DNA from: Diaporthe sp. PMI_573
Taxonomy: Eukaryota > Ascomycota > Sordariomycetes > Diaporthales > Diaporthaceae
Length of the DNA stretch: 64,000 nucleotides
Reading direction: 5' to 3'
Assembly (NCBI GenBank): GCA_021399435.1
Contig: JAJTUP010000024.1
Coordinates: forward strand, 310,001-374,000
Part shown: positions 1-10,204 of the stretch, piece after piece
Position numbering within the stretch: the first letter of the stretch is position 1
Layout: each line of letters starts with the position of its first letter
The notes under the pieces: generated by a model
The model's database searches: none
Seen by the model: only the letters and a program-made list of their open reading frames with translations
Told to the model about the DNA's origin: nothing
Made by a program: the position numbers and the translations under genes

Positions 1-1
1 A

Positions 2-377
2 AAGTATAAGTGGATGTATAAAGCTGTTGTGGACTTGAATACGAGCTGGGGGCTGAAGAGTAGGCGAAAGGCTAAGCAGACAGTAAATAAAACGTCACTT
101 AGGCTTCACGGCACAATGGCTCAAAGTTTGCACCAAATTATATTCTTATAAGTTATGCTCTCAGTGTACTTAATTTAGCAGGCGCGTAACGCTTGCCTGT
201 TGCTGTCAGCGGCTTCTGTGCTGGGTTGCCAGTTCGGAGGTGCGTCGTGCTACGGCGGGTCAGGTTACATTGCTGCTAAACAATACACGAAATGCCGCAA
301 ATAGCCGCTGCTATCTACTTTTTAGCGTGCGATTATATTGGTTGGTCACGGGGCGTCGTTAGCAGTAGGATATATCT
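2..377 (+). other. left-edge stretch, possible partial ORF
   Basis: A frame open from the window edge ends with TAA at 149-151 (49 codons, with a Lys/Arg-rich middle). It could be the end of a gene lying to the left or chance. I recognise nothing in it. The rest up to about 377 shows no coding signal that I can connect to the MFS relic that follows. Confidence 0.15.
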
Positions 378-1090
378 TTGGAAATTTCTCAACCTCCCCA
401 TGGTCCATGTTTCCATTCAGTCGTCGTAAGGATCAACATGGCTCCTATCGTTCGCTACGCTTTTGACTGCAACGGGCTTGGGCTCTTCGGGATGCGTGTG
501 ATGTCTTATTGCTTCGCCGGCTTTGCAATCATGACCATAGGACTTGGAGTCTTTACCCTGTTAGAGAAGGACTCGAGCCAAGATAAGTGTATTTGATATA
601 AAAACCTAAGAGGAGCCGGCGCCGGCCTCGTCATCCCCACCCTCCTGCCCGCGATCACGGCGTCGTTGTCCGAGGCCCACACGGCTCCCGCAACAGCAAC
701 CTGGGCCATCCTGCACAGCCTCGGGCTGACCTGGGGCACCGCTATCCCTGCGGCTATTTTCAACAATCGAGTTGCAACCATCGCCAGATGCATTGAAGAT
801 TCCCAGGTCGCGGCGACAGTGGTCGGGGGACTAGCATACGAGCATGCGGTCGCCTCTTTTGTGAACTCGCTGAAGCCTGAGACAAGTGCACAGTTTGTCA
901 GCGTATTTTCTGATGGGTTGAAACGACTTTGGATGGTTGCCATCGCATTCGCTGTATTTGGACACTCCATTGTCAGCCTTGAGAAGGAGTGCAAACTGCG
1001 GACGAACTCATTACGGAGTTTGACATGGTTGACAAGGATAGACCGGTCACAGGGCCTGAGGCTGTTTCGCATGTACAAAAGAGCAGCTAG
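378..1090 (+). pseudogene. MFS drug/toxin-efflux transporter relic (C-terminal part)
   Basis: This is the 3' half of a fungal DHA-type major facilitator transporter, the family of plasma-membrane proton-driven efflux pumps. Conserved late transmembrane segments are readable, including an IGLGVFTLLEKDSS-like stretch, GAGAGLVIPTLLPAITASLSEA and ATWAILHSLGLTWGTAIPAAIFNNR, followed by the VSLEKE cytoplasmic start of the tail. Two lesions are visible. An in-frame TGA at 594-596 stands where relatives carry Gly, so a one-base change from GGA is likely. Near 1005-1008 the reading frame shifts by one. The shifted frame gives a sensible charged tail (ITEFDMVDKDRP) ending at TAG 1088-1090, while the unshifted frame runs to 1118 without family resemblance. 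The N-terminal half is absent from the window or unrecognisable. Family assignment is by recalled motifs. Confidence 0.75.
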
Positions 1091-1265
1091 GTTAATAGGC
1101 TTGATGTCTCTTGGATGAAAACTCAGTAGGTCGATGAGGGCGAGATTCATCGGCTCTATCTCGCACGCCATGCTGCTTGAGCAAGCACTCATTGTTCAGA
1201 AGCACAGTCGACGATCATACGATGTACCGAATAGAGGACTGTTATCATCTTTGATATCATCTATC

Positions 1266-3050
1266 TCACAGAACTGGTATGTTTCTCTGAAGATATGATC
1301 TCCATTGAGGGAGTGTCCTTTTATACTGCCATCCGTGCGTGGTCTGCTGCAAGTCTTCGATAGCACTCGCCGACCGCACAAGCTCACCCTCAGCCCACGC
1401 AGTCTGCATGATAGCGAGACCAAAAGGCATTCCATCGTTAGAGTGCACGCCCGCTGGAACTGTAATCATGGGATACCCTGCCTGCGCCGCGATCTGATAC
1501 GTTTGCCCGACGTCTGGTGGTACAAGCAGCCCGTCGAGTTTGGCTTTTCCTCCTGGGATGTCTTGGTCTCCGCCTTTCAGAGCCCAATCGATCCCATCAC
1601 GGGTCTTCCCTTGACAGAAAGACAAAGCTTGCCAGTAGGTTTCGTTCCTGATACCACCGGTAGCCAGGGACGCTAGAAATCCATCCTGTCCCGACGCGAA
1701 GGCAGGGATGCCTCCTTCGTCAGGGTAAGGATAGCCGCCTTCGGTACCATCGTTTTCGTAGTTGAATTTGACAATGTCTTCCAGGGTCCTCATGCTCGTG
1801 TTGTTCAGCTCAGAAAGATATGATTCTATGTTGTTGTAGAAATCGACAGCCACCACTGTGTACTCGCTTTCGTTGGAACGGTCCCTGGTTGTTCCCCAGT
1901 CCCAATCCCAGCCGTCTTTGCTCACAAGTGTCTCATAGTCCAGAATCTCGGTTTCATTCACAATGGTTGCCCCGGCGGATTGGATCAGCTCCAGAATAGA
2001 GACAAGTATTTCTTGTTGCTCGGCGTCGGCATAAACCCAGAAGCTCTTCCAAGGGACGCCAAACACAACGCCTTTGAGACTGGTTTTATCGGAAAGGAAT
2101 TTTGCATAACCAGCACTCGGCGTATTTCCATCTTGGGGCAAAGTGTAGTTGTCCCGTGGGTCGACGCCGTATATTGCGTCCAAGGCGTAGGTGGCGTCTC
2201 GAACTGTACGGCCAAATGTTCCGACCGTATCCTGGTGCTCGCACTCGGGGACCACACCGCTTCTCGAAGTAAGACCAACAGTGGGCTTGATACCCACGAT
2301 GGCATTCCTCTCCGCCGGGTTGATCACACTCCCGTCTGTCTCCGTCCCAAGAGAAAACGCGATGGCGTTTGCAGCGACCCCGGCCGCGCTGCCGGAACTA
2401 CTTCCGCCCGGGTTCAACGTCAGATTATACGCGCTCCTGGCCTGACCGCCTCGCGCCGAGTAGCCCTCCGAGTACCTGTTACTCCTCATGTCCGCCCACT
2501 CGCTCAGCGTCGCCTTCCCGAACAACACGGCACCCGCGTCGCGCAGCCGCTTCACTACGAAGGCGTCCCTGGGTACTATGCTGCCTAGCAAGGCCCAGCT
2601 TCCCGCTGTCGTCTCGAGGTTATCTTTCGTGGCGATGTTGTCTTTCACCGTAAAAGGGATCCCGTGCAGCGGGCCTCGGACTCGTCCTGCTGCGCGCTCG
2701 TTGTCCATCTGGGCGGCGATAGCAAGGGCGTCTGGGTTGAGCTGCAGGAGCGAGTCTATGTATGAGTTCGTTTGATATGTCCGAATCATGTAGCAGGTCA
2801 CTAGCTGTTGGGAAGTGAGGCTGCCATTGGCCATCGCAGCTTGCATCTGATCGATGCTCGCTTCTTCGAGGCGGAAGGCGCCGCAAGGCGGCATTGGAAA
2901 GAGGGCTGCAGAGCCTGCATACTGCTCGAGAGGGAACAAAGGGGGTGTCAAGCTGGTGCTTGATGCATTCTGGGCCTCGGTGGGATGGGCAGACAGCGTC
3001 GCTGACCACACAGATGATACAATGAGAAGGTCCTTTGCACGCATCTTCAT
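1266..3050 (-). CDS. secreted amidase-signature family hydrolase
   Basis: A single-exon gene of 594 codons. ATG 3048-3050 is preferred over the longer open frame, which would need a TTG start, because the ATG puts a signal peptide (basic MKMRAKD start, hydrophobic core, Ala-rich end) at the N-terminus. The amidase-signature domain follows with its full catalytic triad: Lys136 in FTVKDNI, cis-Ser217 in PGGSSSGSAAG, and nucleophile Ser241 in GTETDGS. The family hydrolyses C-N amide bonds; fungal secreted members are often called glutamyl-tRNA amidotransferase-like, but organelle targeting is not suggested here. Several NxT/S sites fit secretion. Length is normal. The substrate cannot be read from the sequence. 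Confidence 0.88.
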   Translation of the reverse strand: MKMRAKDLLIVSSVWSATLSAHPTEAQNASSTSLTPPLFPLEQYAGSAALFPMPPCGAFRLEEASIDQMQAAMANGSLTSQQLVTCYMIRTYQTNSYIDSLLQLNPDALAIAAQMDNERAAGRVRGPLHGIPFTVKDNIATKDNLETTAGSWALLGSIVPRDAFVVKRLRDAGAVLFGKATLSEWADMRSNRYSEGYSARGGQARSAYNLTLNPGGSSSGSAAGVAANAIAFSLGTETDGSVINPAERNAIVGIKPTVGLTSRSGVVPECEHQDTVGTFGRTVRDATYALDAIYGVDPRDNYTLPQDGNTPSAGYAKFLSDKTSLKGVVFGVPWKSFWVYADAEQQEILVSILELIQSAGATIVNETEILDYETLVSKDGWDWDWGTTRDRSNESEYTVVAVDFYNNIESYLSELNNTSMRTLEDIVKFNYENDGTEGGYPYPDEGGIPAFASGQDGFLASLATGGIRNETYWQALSFCQGKTRDGIDWALKGGDQDIPGGKAKLDGLLVPPDVGQTYQIAAQAGYPMITVPAGVHSNDGMPFGLAIMQTAWAEGELVRSASAIEDLQQTTHGWQYKRTLPQWRSYLQRNIPVL

Positions 3051-6000
3051 GGATGCTAGAACTTGTGAACTTGAACGACTGGGACAAAATGGAAGACACA
3101 ACTTGACGGTGGTCACACGTAGCACTGTCGTCGCGAAGCTCAACGGTCAAGGTAAAAACAAGGTGAGCGACCTTGCATTCAGCTAATGCAGTGTCACCAC
3201 GCTATTCTTGAGTGGCGGGCACGCTCAACTCTCAATATGATGCCAAGCCCTCCGGCAGCTCTTAGTGCCTTGTGTCAGTGATACGCTGCCCGTTATCATT
3301 TTGATGGCAATATTTGTCTTATACATTGGAAACAGCACTGAGATCGACCTGATAGCGAGAGTAGTCCTGTTCAAGCTCAAAAATAGTTTCTCTTTGCTTG
3401 AATCCTGAGATACTTTGGAAATTAACGACAAAATCGGAAGGTCGGAAAGGGCGTGAAAACAATAGCTGTGGCTACTCTGGGAATGTTCCCAGAGCAGAAT
3501 CGAGACCCAACAGTTGCAAATGCCCGAGGTTTCGGTCATTCGTTAAATGCTGGATTTCATGAGACACACATTTTGACCTGCACATAGGTCATCTTGACTT
3601 TGCAGGGCTGTCATGACTGAGATCCAAAGCTAGTTGCCCCCTTGAAGCAAGGAGAGACTTGTCGACGAAAATGGTTGCGCACAAAGACGGAATGTGGGCT
3701 CTTTCAGCATGCACTTATGGGGCCACAATTTTTGCCAACGAAGAAAAGGAGAGATGCCTGACTAGACCCCGCAGACTTTGGTCCGACCCACCACTCAGCT
3801 TGCCCCATACTGTTGATCTTTACTCGAGCAACAGTTTGAATGTGCATCGAAAGCTGTGGAGTTTCACTCTGCGTTGCGCAACTCTCCTTACCAACGCGGC
3901 CAGGCCGTGCAGTACGTTGTCCAGGGAGCACAACCAGCAGGACAGACCTCGGGAGTAGAAGGATGCTCTCTCGGAAACCCGGGGTGTTGATTCAAGCTGA
4001 AATGACCAGTCCCATGCAAGGTTGTAAGAGATTAATGTTGCTCTGTGCTCCTCAAAGGCCCAGAGTCTTCTCGGGACCTACTTAGCATACAATGCAATTC
4101 CACGGTTCCTCGTGTTTCCTAACCGCCGTAATTGAGGAAACCATAGATCTGCAGGAGAAAAAGGCTACATGCAAACTTCACCGCTCGCTACCATAGGGAA
4201 GTCTGCCGGCGGCTCGCTGAACAATTGCATGTGAGACAAAGCCGGTCAATACGTGTTCGTTCACCCGGCTTCACGGCCCAGGTAGGTTGGCCTTATTTTC
4301 CCGTGACGGGCGAATGAATGCCTATTGTGGGTCAAGTATGCTTAATAGTCCTCGCTACGATTGCGACCCTGCGCAACAAGGCTGGGATCGAGCCATGATT
4401 GGCGAGGTAGACGGATGTCGGGAGTTCCTACCCTAGGGTATTGATGCCGAAGACTTGGCGTCAACGTCTTTCCTTGACTAGCACTGCGACTGTATCAAAA
4501 GCTTCTAGGCCTGGAGACCAAGTAAAGATACACTAGCCGGAAAAGGATCTTTCTCGTTTGATGAATACGAAGACCCGGGGAACGACGTCATTGCCCGCTC
4601 CTGCTCGTATGTTCCTTGCCACAGCCAGACATTGTAGGACAGTGCCTGTCGGGGAGTTTAGTAAAAAGCCGAAACTCTTCATGGCCCTTATTAGTTGGCA
4701 GGGTTGTATTCTAATTGTCTCTCACAATTGCTACCTTCCTGACCTGACACTGCCGCTAAGAAAAGACAGGACAAGCATTGCTTTTACATCAGCGATGATG
4801 AAATGTAGCCTCTTACCAAACTTCATGCCTCGGCAGAACGGTGTTGCAGGCCTCGCTGGCCATATTAATCGAGTACCTACGGCATCCGCATTCGGCAATC
4901 ATGGCGCCCATCCATGAAAGCGTCCACAAAACAACAGAAAACTCACTACGTCAGGTTCTACACTATGTGCCATTGCGCTGGGTCCTGATACTGACCAGCT
5001 TCATCCTGATGTGGAGTGAAACTTGAGTGATTGGAGAGCGAAAGCAAAGAGTGCGCCTGCTCCCGTGAACTTCATTTGCAGAATCTCGAGACCTTGCGTA
5101 CCATTTTGGATCGCATTGATGCTGATAGACAGTCAACTTTCTATGGTGGCTCAGGAAATGCTTCAACCACATGTAACGTTATCTTGGAGGCCTTTTTTCG
5201 ATTCAGGTGGTGGCAGATGAGGAAGCCAGACATGCCCTAAGTTATCATTTCATTGGGCAGGCATGGATCATGACGGACGGATACCGTCACAGTAAAGTCG
5301 TTGTTCCGCAGATGATGACCAGCTGGGAACGAGTCAGGTATGCGGCTCATCAACCTGTTGCAAGGCGGAGGAGGGTCCCGAGGGCTTAATGAGTGCCGGT
5401 GGATCACCTAGTCTAAGTCGATGATGATCCCAGGTTAGGATCCTCTTTAGGGGGGCAATGGAGATTGTGGATTCTGCGATGATGATACTATTTTTGCAAT
5501 GCGCCACCTTTTTGCATACGGAGAAAGACGGAAACCATAACCCGAGACCGTGGACACTCGGCCCCTGGTAATGCCAATGCTCGCAAAGCTGCCGATTGAC
5601 TGCACTCATTGAACCAGCCCCAATGGCCCATTTCTGGTCGGATACGTTACATAGTTAGTGACGTAGCTCAAACCATGGTAAAGTCCCCTGGACCCCTGGT
5701 TCCTCCCAACATTCCCATCCGAACTTCGACGTGACTAAGATCATCAGCACTAACAGGCCGACCCGACCAGCACTTCGCCCACATCCTGCGGCCAAATACG
5801 AGATCGCCCATTGACAGGGCAGCTCAGTGGCCCAAGCTGGGGTCATCGGAAATGCTCCAGAGGAGCTCTGGACAGCCCGACACCTGGGCCGAGTCTTGAC
5901 TGGCAGTCGGGATCGCCTGAAGAACTGATCAGCCAACGCACTTCGCCTTGTGGGGTGACCGGGATTCCCGCTCAGTCTGCTGTGTGGCAATCCATCCCAA

Positions 6001-6570
6001 GGAGCTCCGCTGTAAAGACAACATATCCACACCCGCCACGGGGTAATTCCGAGATCTCGCGCTGCGTCGCGCAGGGGGCCGAATAGCTCACGCAGACACA
6101 GCCAGCACCGTAGAAAGGCGTGTAGAGATTATGAATCTTTTTTGTCCAATGTTTGCATACCGTCGACTCGGGCAGAGCAAGTTCTCTGCAAAATAAAAGC
6201 AGTACGGCTAGGACTGAAGCCCACAGCCTGGTGGCGTCGCACGTTTCACATAATTCTTTTCCTGGGATTTAATGTACCCCGTTGCCAGGATGGATACACT
6301 CAGGGTTAGGCTTGACATCACAGTTAAGCCAGAGTTAAGCTTAGTTGATCTAAAGGGAGAGGTGGACTTGGGCTGCTGGGACGGACTGTTGCTGATCGCC
6401 ATCCCGGACGGTACCTGCGCCTCGAAATACGAACTGGGAACCACATAAGTTGATGGTCTTCCCCACACAAGCATGATACCCACAACGGTGATGTGTATGG
6501 CCGACGACACCGACTTCCGAGCTCACCTCGATCTCAGGGGCCAAGAACGAAAATAGTCGCAGCACCGTCG
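3051..6570. other. intergenic, no supported gene
   Basis: About 3.5 kb between the amidase and the Cys-rich gene. Only short ORFs occur and none resembles a family I know. The most protein-like piece is at 5031-5240 (+), with an ECACSRELHLQNLETLRTIL-like stretch that might be a scrap of a fungal regulator C-terminus. I would not annotate it as a gene. The amidase promoter must lie just right of 3050. Confidence 0.5.
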
Positions 6571-6573
6571 TTG

Positions 6574-6584
6574 ATTATATATAT
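6574..6584 (+). promoter_or_regulatory. TATA box of the Cys-rich proprotein gene
   Basis: An ATTATATATAT run lies about 145 nt before the ATG. It is followed by a long C/T- and A-rich, G-poor leader (about 6615-6726) with repeated CACTC/CAAC motifs. That leader type is usual for strongly expressed ascomycete genes, so high inducible expression is inferred. Confidence 0.55.
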
Positions 6585-6726
6585 CGGCGAGATTCTTCGT
6601 CTTTCGAGGTCTGAATATCTTGCTGCATCACTCACCACACCAATCACTCACTCCTAATCAACTCTCAACACTCTCAATTCCACTCCAAACACTTAATCCC
6701 ACCTTCCCTCACCACCAAAACTCAAG

Positions 6727-7419
6727 ATGTACTTCTCCAAGGCCACCATCATCGCCGTCTCGGCTTTCATCGCCCAGGGCATTGCGGCCTCCGACTGTGC
6801 GGTGGTTCGCTCCGACTGCCAGTCGGGCCCCGACGCCAACCAGGCCTACTGCGCCAGCCAGGCTGCCGACTGCTGCCAGACCGCTGACAACGCTTGCCGC
6901 GTCGGCCCCAGTGCCAACATGGCCACCTGCTCCGCCGAGAAGGCCGCCTGCTTCGCGTCCGCCAACCTCCCCGACCCCTACGCCAACAACAAGCGCGAGG
7001 AGCAGAACTGCTCCGTCGTCCGCTCCGACTGCCAGTCGGGCCCTTATGCCAACCAGGCCTACTGCGCCAGCCAGGCCGCCGAGTGCTGTGACAAGAAGGA
7101 CAGCGCCTGCCGCGTTGGCCCCGGTGCCAACATGTCCTTCTGCTCCTCCCAGAAGGCCTCTTGCTACACCGATGCCAACCTGCCCAACCCTTACGCCAAG
7201 CGTGCCGATGCTGACGGCGAGGAGTGTGCTGCTGTTCGCTCTGACTGCCAGTCGGGCCCCGACGCCAACCAGGCCTACTGCGCCAGCCAGGCTGCCGACT
7301 GCTGCCAGAAGAAGGACAACTCCTGCCGTGTTGGCCCTGACGCCAACATGGCCACCTGCTCCGCCAAGAAGGCTGCTTGCTTCGCTGCTGCTGAGCTGCC
7401 TAGCCCCTACAACAACTAA
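6727..7419 (+). CDS. secreted cysteine-rich triple-repeat proprotein with Kex2-type sites
   Basis: 230 aa, single exon, start in good context (AAG before ATG). Residues 1-21 form a signal peptide ending Gly-Ile-Ala-Ala. The rest is three repeats of about 64-70 residues, separated by Lys-Arg at 89-90 and 158-159, the usual Kex2 cleavage signal. Each repeat has eight Cys with identical spacing C-x6-C-x10-C-x6-CC-x6-C-x10-C-x6-C, i.e. two copies of a 4-Cys half-unit (QSGPDANQAYC in the first, RVGPSANMATC in the second). Every repeat ends in LPxPY. There are 24 Cys in all: 24, 31, 42, 49, 50, 57, 68, 75 and equivalents. The spacing fits neither hydrophobins nor CFEM. A role as secreted peptides (effector, antimicrobial or surface peptide) is inference; no function is known to me. 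An overlapping frame from 6620 is a shadow. Confidence 0.85.
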   Translation: MYFSKATIIAVSAFIAQGIAASDCAVVRSDCQSGPDANQAYCASQAADCCQTADNACRVGPSANMATCSAEKAACFASANLPDPYANNKREEQNCSVVRSDCQSGPYANQAYCASQAAECCDKKDSACRVGPGANMSFCSSQKASCYTDANLPNPYAKRADADGEECAAVRSDCQSGPDANQAYCASQAADCCQKKDNSCRVGPDANMATCSAKKAACFAAAELPSPYNN

Positions 7420-8488
7420 ATTGTTGCTTCAGGGTAGTCATGGGAACAATGCTCGGAAGTATTAATGATAGTGTGGACATGATGGTGAGGAAGTTGTGAA
7501 GCTGGCCTCCTGGGAGGCATGGAGAGGGTGTGGTGTACATAGATAGGTGTGCGACATTGATGTTCAAATTCTTGTACATAGAATTCAATCAAGAGTTATT
7601 GCGACCGATTGTAATGTTTTTTATTGCCGTGTGATGTGATTTAATCATGGATTTCGACTTGACAGGCAGCGTCCGGGTGAATAGACCGTCATTGGCGGAG
7701 CATTCCTATGCCTCGACCAGAGAGGAAGCACGACTCTCGTTTTTGCACTGAGGATTTGGTGAAACGTAGTCATGGGGCTGGTTTGCCAAGGCCTGTCACT
7801 CGACAGCCGAAAAGCTTAACCTCCGCTGACTTTTGCCGTTCCCAGTGCACAGGGCAACGAACCGTGCATGGTGATTAGTGATACAGAAGCACTAATCTCA
7901 TTGTCGACAGATTCCCCAGATCCAAGATGCATGCCAAGGAGATCTTTGCAATTTGTAAGGAAAAGCCGCAGCAGAGCATCATCATGGTCAGCCGGATGGA
8001 CCCACCAACACACCTGCACCTAATCTAACCCTAATCAACAACCTGTATCTTCGCTCTTTACAGAGGATGTGGTGCTGGAGGGAGTGAATAGGGACACGCA
8101 GCGTGGAAGCAACTATAGAGCAGCGTAAAAGCAGTGGATTCAAGGATAATGTACAACTGGACTTGCCTCCCTTCTTCCTTCCTTTCCAACTAGTAACCTT
8201 CCTCCCATTTATGGACTATTTGTATTCTTTGAGTTCCTCTACTAAGCTGGAACGGCAATGAGTGTCCTATAAGGACAAGGAACAATGTGTCTTATCGACG
8301 ATAACAGTGAGATTCGCTATGCAAGGCTTTAAACAGTGACTTTCCAATCTACTTCTGCAAACCAGTGCTCTGTTAGATGCCACTACTTCGCACTATAAGT
8401 CTTAGTGTTGAGCCGTGCCTAGTCTCCGCCGCTATTCGCTTCCTCCCATTTATAGACGAAGCCGCTGCGCCAAAACGGGGCTTTCGGG
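7420..8488. other. intergenic, 3' UTR and promoter DNA
   Basis: The first 200 bases look like the 3' UTR of the Cys-rich gene (T-rich, with TTGTAATGTTTTTTATTG near 7608). The remainder contains two CCTCCCATTTAT-like motifs (about 8201 and 8443) upstream of the next gene. No ORF of interest. Confidence 0.4.
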
Positions 8489-9365
8489 ATGACAGAGCTC
8501 CAGCCACTTCTTGGCTGCTGTGACGGCGGCAACAATGGCTCTAACAGTGAAAATGGAGCTGATGCCACCAAGCCCCCTGCGGCCGACGGTCAAGGTGGGG
8601 ACCGAGTGAATGCAGGTTTGTTTGCCTCCTCCCCCCTTTCAGTCACTTGAGGCCTGTGCTATAGCTAACCATTTGCCTTTCTAAATCCCTTTCCATAGGT
8701 AGCAGCAGCAGCTTGTTGAACAACAACACTAACACCAACACCAACACCAACACCAACACCAACACCAACCAGTCTGGCCTCTTTGACCACAATTTCAACA
8801 TGAGCAACAGCAACAACAAGATTCCACCTCCCCCATACCAAGAGATTGCAGACAACACTTTCAATGCTGGTGCCATGGCGAGCAACGACGCCTCAGGCAG
8901 TGGACTTGCCAACACTGCTCATACTTCAGCCTCCAACCTCCTCGTCGTTGATCTCATCCGCCGGCTTGTTACATTCCCCTGCATCCCTCTCAGCTTGATC
9001 GTCATCATCATCATCATATGGCTCCACATAAAGATGCTGCCAACCATGGACTGGGCCAATAAGGCCCCCGTTACTTTGCTGGCTGCCTGTTTCTCATCGT
9101 TGCAGCCTCGTTCCAGTACAAGACTGGTGGCACTGCCACCGACGGCACAAACAACAATGGCACCGGTACTAACCCCTTTACCTCTCGCTCCTTCGCCCGC
9201 CTCCTCTTGGCTGCCGACGCCGCCCTCCTTGCCGGCATCCATCTTTTCTACCTCAATGACATCGGCTTTACCGACAACTACTTTCTCTTCATCTTCATCT
9301 GGGTTGTTGTCATCGAAGTGCTGGACGTTGTCCTCTGGATTTGGTGCCGCCACCCCAACGGCTAG
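8489..9365 (+). CDS. small multi-pass membrane protein, reading frame interrupted
   Basis: Exon 1 runs from ATG 8489 to 8615 (MTELQPLLGCCDGG...). A phase-1 intron 8616-8698 (GTTTGT...CATAG) follows. Exon 2 from 8699 encodes an Asn/Thr repeat (AACACC hexanucleotide, about 8731-8769) and a PPPPYQEIA motif of the PY type. The frame that ends naturally at TAG 9363-9365 carries clear membrane segments (GCLFLIVAASFQY, RLLLAADAALLAGIHLFYL, YFLFIFIWVVVIEVLDVVLWIW), but it is offset from the exon 2 frame. One missing C in the C-run 9065-9069 would join them. A second intron ending at TTCCAG 9116 is an alternative but would delete a membrane segment. Function unknown; four membrane spans if joined. The 287-codon unshifted frame running to 9576 is low complexity and probably not real. 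Confidence 0.5.
8731..8769 (+). repeat. (AACACC)n hexanucleotide repeat inside a coding exon
   Basis: About six and a half copies encode alternating Asn-Thr, after an AAC run. The length in phase with codons suggests it can vary without breaking the frame. Confidence 0.8.
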
Positions 9366-10200
9366 GTCTGGGTTTGCATTATGGCACACCGGTTGTTTTG
9401 GTTGGCTCTCGGAGCAGTTGCACGCACTCACAATACAACCAACCACTGCAACAAATGGGAGGAAGAGTGGTGTAGGGTGCGGAAACACACAGACGCACGC
9501 ACACAGGCACAGAGAGGGGGGACCACCATCACGGTTTCTATCTTTCATAATGCCAGCATTTCAGCAACGGCTTTGAGAGAAGCTGGCTGTTGAAGTCAAT
9601 CGATCCATCCGCTGGAAAGAAAAGTAAAACGGGAACAAGAGGCTCTAATTGGTTGATAGACGGAGTTGTTTACTTCATTTCCACATTACTCCTCGACGAC
9701 AGCATCAACCCCTATATCCCCCCCCCCGAGCCTCTCTTATTGGTGGTTCTATACTCATGTCTAAGAGCTATGTGTAAATGCTAAATATGAAAGCTTGTCT
9801 AGAACATGATGGCACCCCTCATCCGTGGGGGCAACCGAAGCCCCGATGATGTGCCATATTGCAAGACTTAGAGCGACACGAGGACATGATGAGGGCTAGC
9901 TGCCGCAATGTTATACTTCACTCTAAGGGGACACAGATCGCAGCAGTCAACCCTGCTAGCCCAAGTTCACGGCCTCATCGCCTTAGCAAGGGACTATACG
10001 AAGTACGGAGTACTTGCTAGTAGCTTCTCTCATGGTGCTCACTATGTTATATATCTACGGCTCGGTTTCATGTAAACAAGGGTGTAAGTAAACTACACCA
10101 CCATGATGACCTCCAGGGCTTCTGTCCTTTTGTCCCTTTGCGCGTGTGGGATTGTGCCTTGAACGACCAGGCTAGCCGCCTGCCTGCCTTTTTATGACCC
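9366..10200. other. intergenic
   Basis: 3' flank of the membrane protein gene, then DNA with no coding signal I can support. A C9 run lies around 9720. Confidence 0.4.
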
Positions 10201-10204
10201 GCTT

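Noticed and set aside
5655..6086. Overlapping ORFs on both strands near 5.7-6.1 kb
   Set aside because: Neither resembles a known protein; mirror-image openness from base composition.
6727..7419. Hydrophobin or CFEM identity for the Cys-rich repeats
   Set aside because: Hydrophobins need two CC pairs in the order C-CC-C-C-CC-C, and CFEM spacing differs; here there is a single central CC per repeat.
6620..7465. 281-codon plus-strand frame overlapping the Cys-rich gene
   Set aside because: Pro/Thr/Arg low-complexity shadow frame without an ATG-led signal peptide; the other frame has conserved Cys spacing.
8731..8769. (AACACC)n as a telomere-like repeat
   Set aside because: Fungal telomeres are TTAGGG; this hexamer is in frame inside an exon encoding Asn-Thr.
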